From Candidatus Competibacteraceae bacterium (GTDB lineage: Bacteria; Pseudomonadota; Gammaproteobacteria; Competibacterales; Competibacteraceae), in assembly GCA_020445005.1 (NCBI GenBank), contig JAGRHM010000447.1:1-8696 (forward strand): a stretch of DNA of 8,696 bases, in the 5' to 3' direction. The notes under the pieces were generated by a model, which ran no database searches, was not told where the DNA came from, and was given only the letters and a program-made list of their open reading frames with translations. Positions within the stretch are counted from its first letter, which is position 1. The number at the start of each line of letters is the position of its first letter. Below, in pieces: positions 7,938-8,696 of this stretch. The position numbers and the translations under genes are program-made.

Positions 7938-8696
7938 GACTCCATTTATTTGAAAATAAAAAAACTTTAATTGTATTCTTCGGGTTGGCGATGGGATTGA
8001 TATTAGGGTCGGCGGCGACCGCCTCTGCCAAGAGTTCCGAGTTGGAAAGACTATGGAGCGCCAGCCGGAGCGATGAGTATCGTGCGCCGACACCGGAAGC
8101 CCTGGCTGAAACAGAGCGACTGTTTCGACGCGCTTTGGCGGGCGAGACGGGTAATGCGCTGGCGGCGGACTGGGCGGCGCTGGGTTATAAAATGGAGCAA
8201 GTGACCGACTGGAATCAGGTGTTCACGGTAGTTCACGAACAACCGGATCAATGTTGGGGACGCGGTTTCTACGTTTTCGCCGCCCTGCCGGCAGGCCACC
8301 CTGTTTTGCAAGCGCCGCATTCATTCCATGACCTGCATACCGGAGCCATTGCGCTGCGTTTGTTTGGGCAGGGGCGTTTTGGTGCCGGCGCCTGGAATAC
8401 GGTACGGCGCAGCTATCAGAACCGCGACGGAGAAAAAGTGAATGCTGACATGGCGCATGCGCCGGAAAGCCCTTTTATCGCCTTCAGCCGGGCGGTTGCT
8501 TTCGTCAGACCGGCCAGCGCTATTCTGCAACTACATGGTTTTAAAGCTGAAGAGCGTAAAACGCAGACTGGACGCGCGGCGGGGGCCATTATCAGCGCCG
8601 GTCAACGTCAGCCCACGGCGGCGGCGGAACGGACGGCGCGTTGCCTGGATGCGCTGTTTACTGAACCGGTCTTGCTTTATCCCATCCAGGTTGAGG
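7934..8696 (+). CDS. Secreted hydrolase-like protein (3' end missing)
   Basis: The frame stays open to the right edge: 254 codons are visible. ATG at 7934 overlaps the preceding stop (ATGA) and has an AGGAG 8 bases upstream. Residues 1-32 form a signal peptide: Lys9-Lys10, a hydrophobic run (LIVFFGLAMGLILG) and ASA before Lys33 as the likely cleavage site, so the mature protein is periplasmic or secreted. Residues 108-203 are a third copy of the domain found twice in the PgsC-like protein: GRGFYVFA, then APHSFHDLHTG (His129, His132, Asp133, His135), a helix with LRLF, NADMAH (Asp172, His175), and QLHGF (His201). This copy has the fullest set of possible metal ligands, although the position of His807 in copy B is Arg158 here. 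A metal-dependent amidase or peptidase acting on an envelope polymer is plausible; a poly-gamma-glutamate hydrolase is one guess. No family is firmly recognised. Confidence 0.8.
   Translation, partial: MRLHLFENKKTLIVFFGLAMGLILGSAATASAKSSELERLWSASRSDEYRAPTPEALAETERLFRRALAGETGNALAADWAALGYKMEQVTDWNQVFTVVHEQPDQCWGRGFYVFAALPAGHPVLQAPHSFHDLHTGAIALRLFGQGRFGAGAWNTVRRSYQNRDGEKVNADMAHAPESPFIAFSRAVAFVRPASAILQLHGFKAEERKTQTGRAAGAIISAGQRQPTAAAERTARCLDALFTEPVLLYPIQVE
8255..8542 (+). other. Hydrolase-like domain, third copy (residues 108-203 of the secreted protein)
   Basis: It aligns without gaps to copy B of the PgsC-like protein from Pro128/Pro777 to Phe144/Phe793. His129 matches His778 and Asp133 matches Glu782, and Asp172 corresponds to Asp817. 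The motif PHSFHDLHTG and the terminal QLHGF look like an intact active site. Of the three copies in the operon this is the likeliest to be catalytic. Confidence 0.55.

Noticed and set aside
7955..7965. Run of seven A then C, resembling the A-AAA-AAC frameshift site
   Set aside because: The zero frame splits the run as AAA-AAA-ACT, not A-AAA-AAC, and neither alternative frame offers a sensible product; the signal peptide reads normally through it.

Overview
The window is fully coding on the + strand. It holds one tightly packed operon fragment of four genes, with no intergenic DNA, no RNA genes and no CRISPR. Both outer genes are cut by the window edges. Base composition is moderately GC-rich and the gene style (CHASE2 sensor, GTG starts, REPIN-like repeat) fits a Gram-negative proteobacterium, probably a gammaproteobacterium. 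I cannot name the genus from sequence alone.

Layout. (1) 2-2152: 3' part of a CHASE2 sensor protein with the domain order CHASE2 tail, three membrane helices, GAF-like, PAS-like, DHp-like and HATPase-like. The phospho-accepting His and several ATP-site residues look replaced, so it reads as a pseudo-histidine kinase. (2) 2143-5370: a 1075-residue membrane protein. Its N-terminal third contains two tandem copies of a PgsC/CapC-type fold (poly-gamma-glutamate synthase membrane subunit). Its C-terminal two thirds is a large, probably periplasmic part with two copies of a hydrolase-like domain. (3) 5367-7937: an 856-residue protein with one N-terminal membrane anchor and a long, beta-rich, probably periplasmic body. 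A REPIN-like palindromic element of about 101 bp is inserted in it in frame. (4) 7934-8696: a secreted protein with a signal peptide, open at the right edge. It carries a third copy of the same hydrolase-like domain.

Working together. All three junctions are overlaps (ATGA or GTGA type), so the genes are probably translationally coupled and act together. A reasonable inference is an envelope machine that makes, exports or trims a glutamate-type or other amide-linked polymer. It would have a PgsC-like membrane core, an anchored periplasmic partner and a secreted enzyme, and be governed by a CHASE2 sensor that may signal without kinase activity. No PgsB-like or other amide ligase is in the window; it could lie just outside. 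The polymer and the hydrolytic activity are inferred, not shown.
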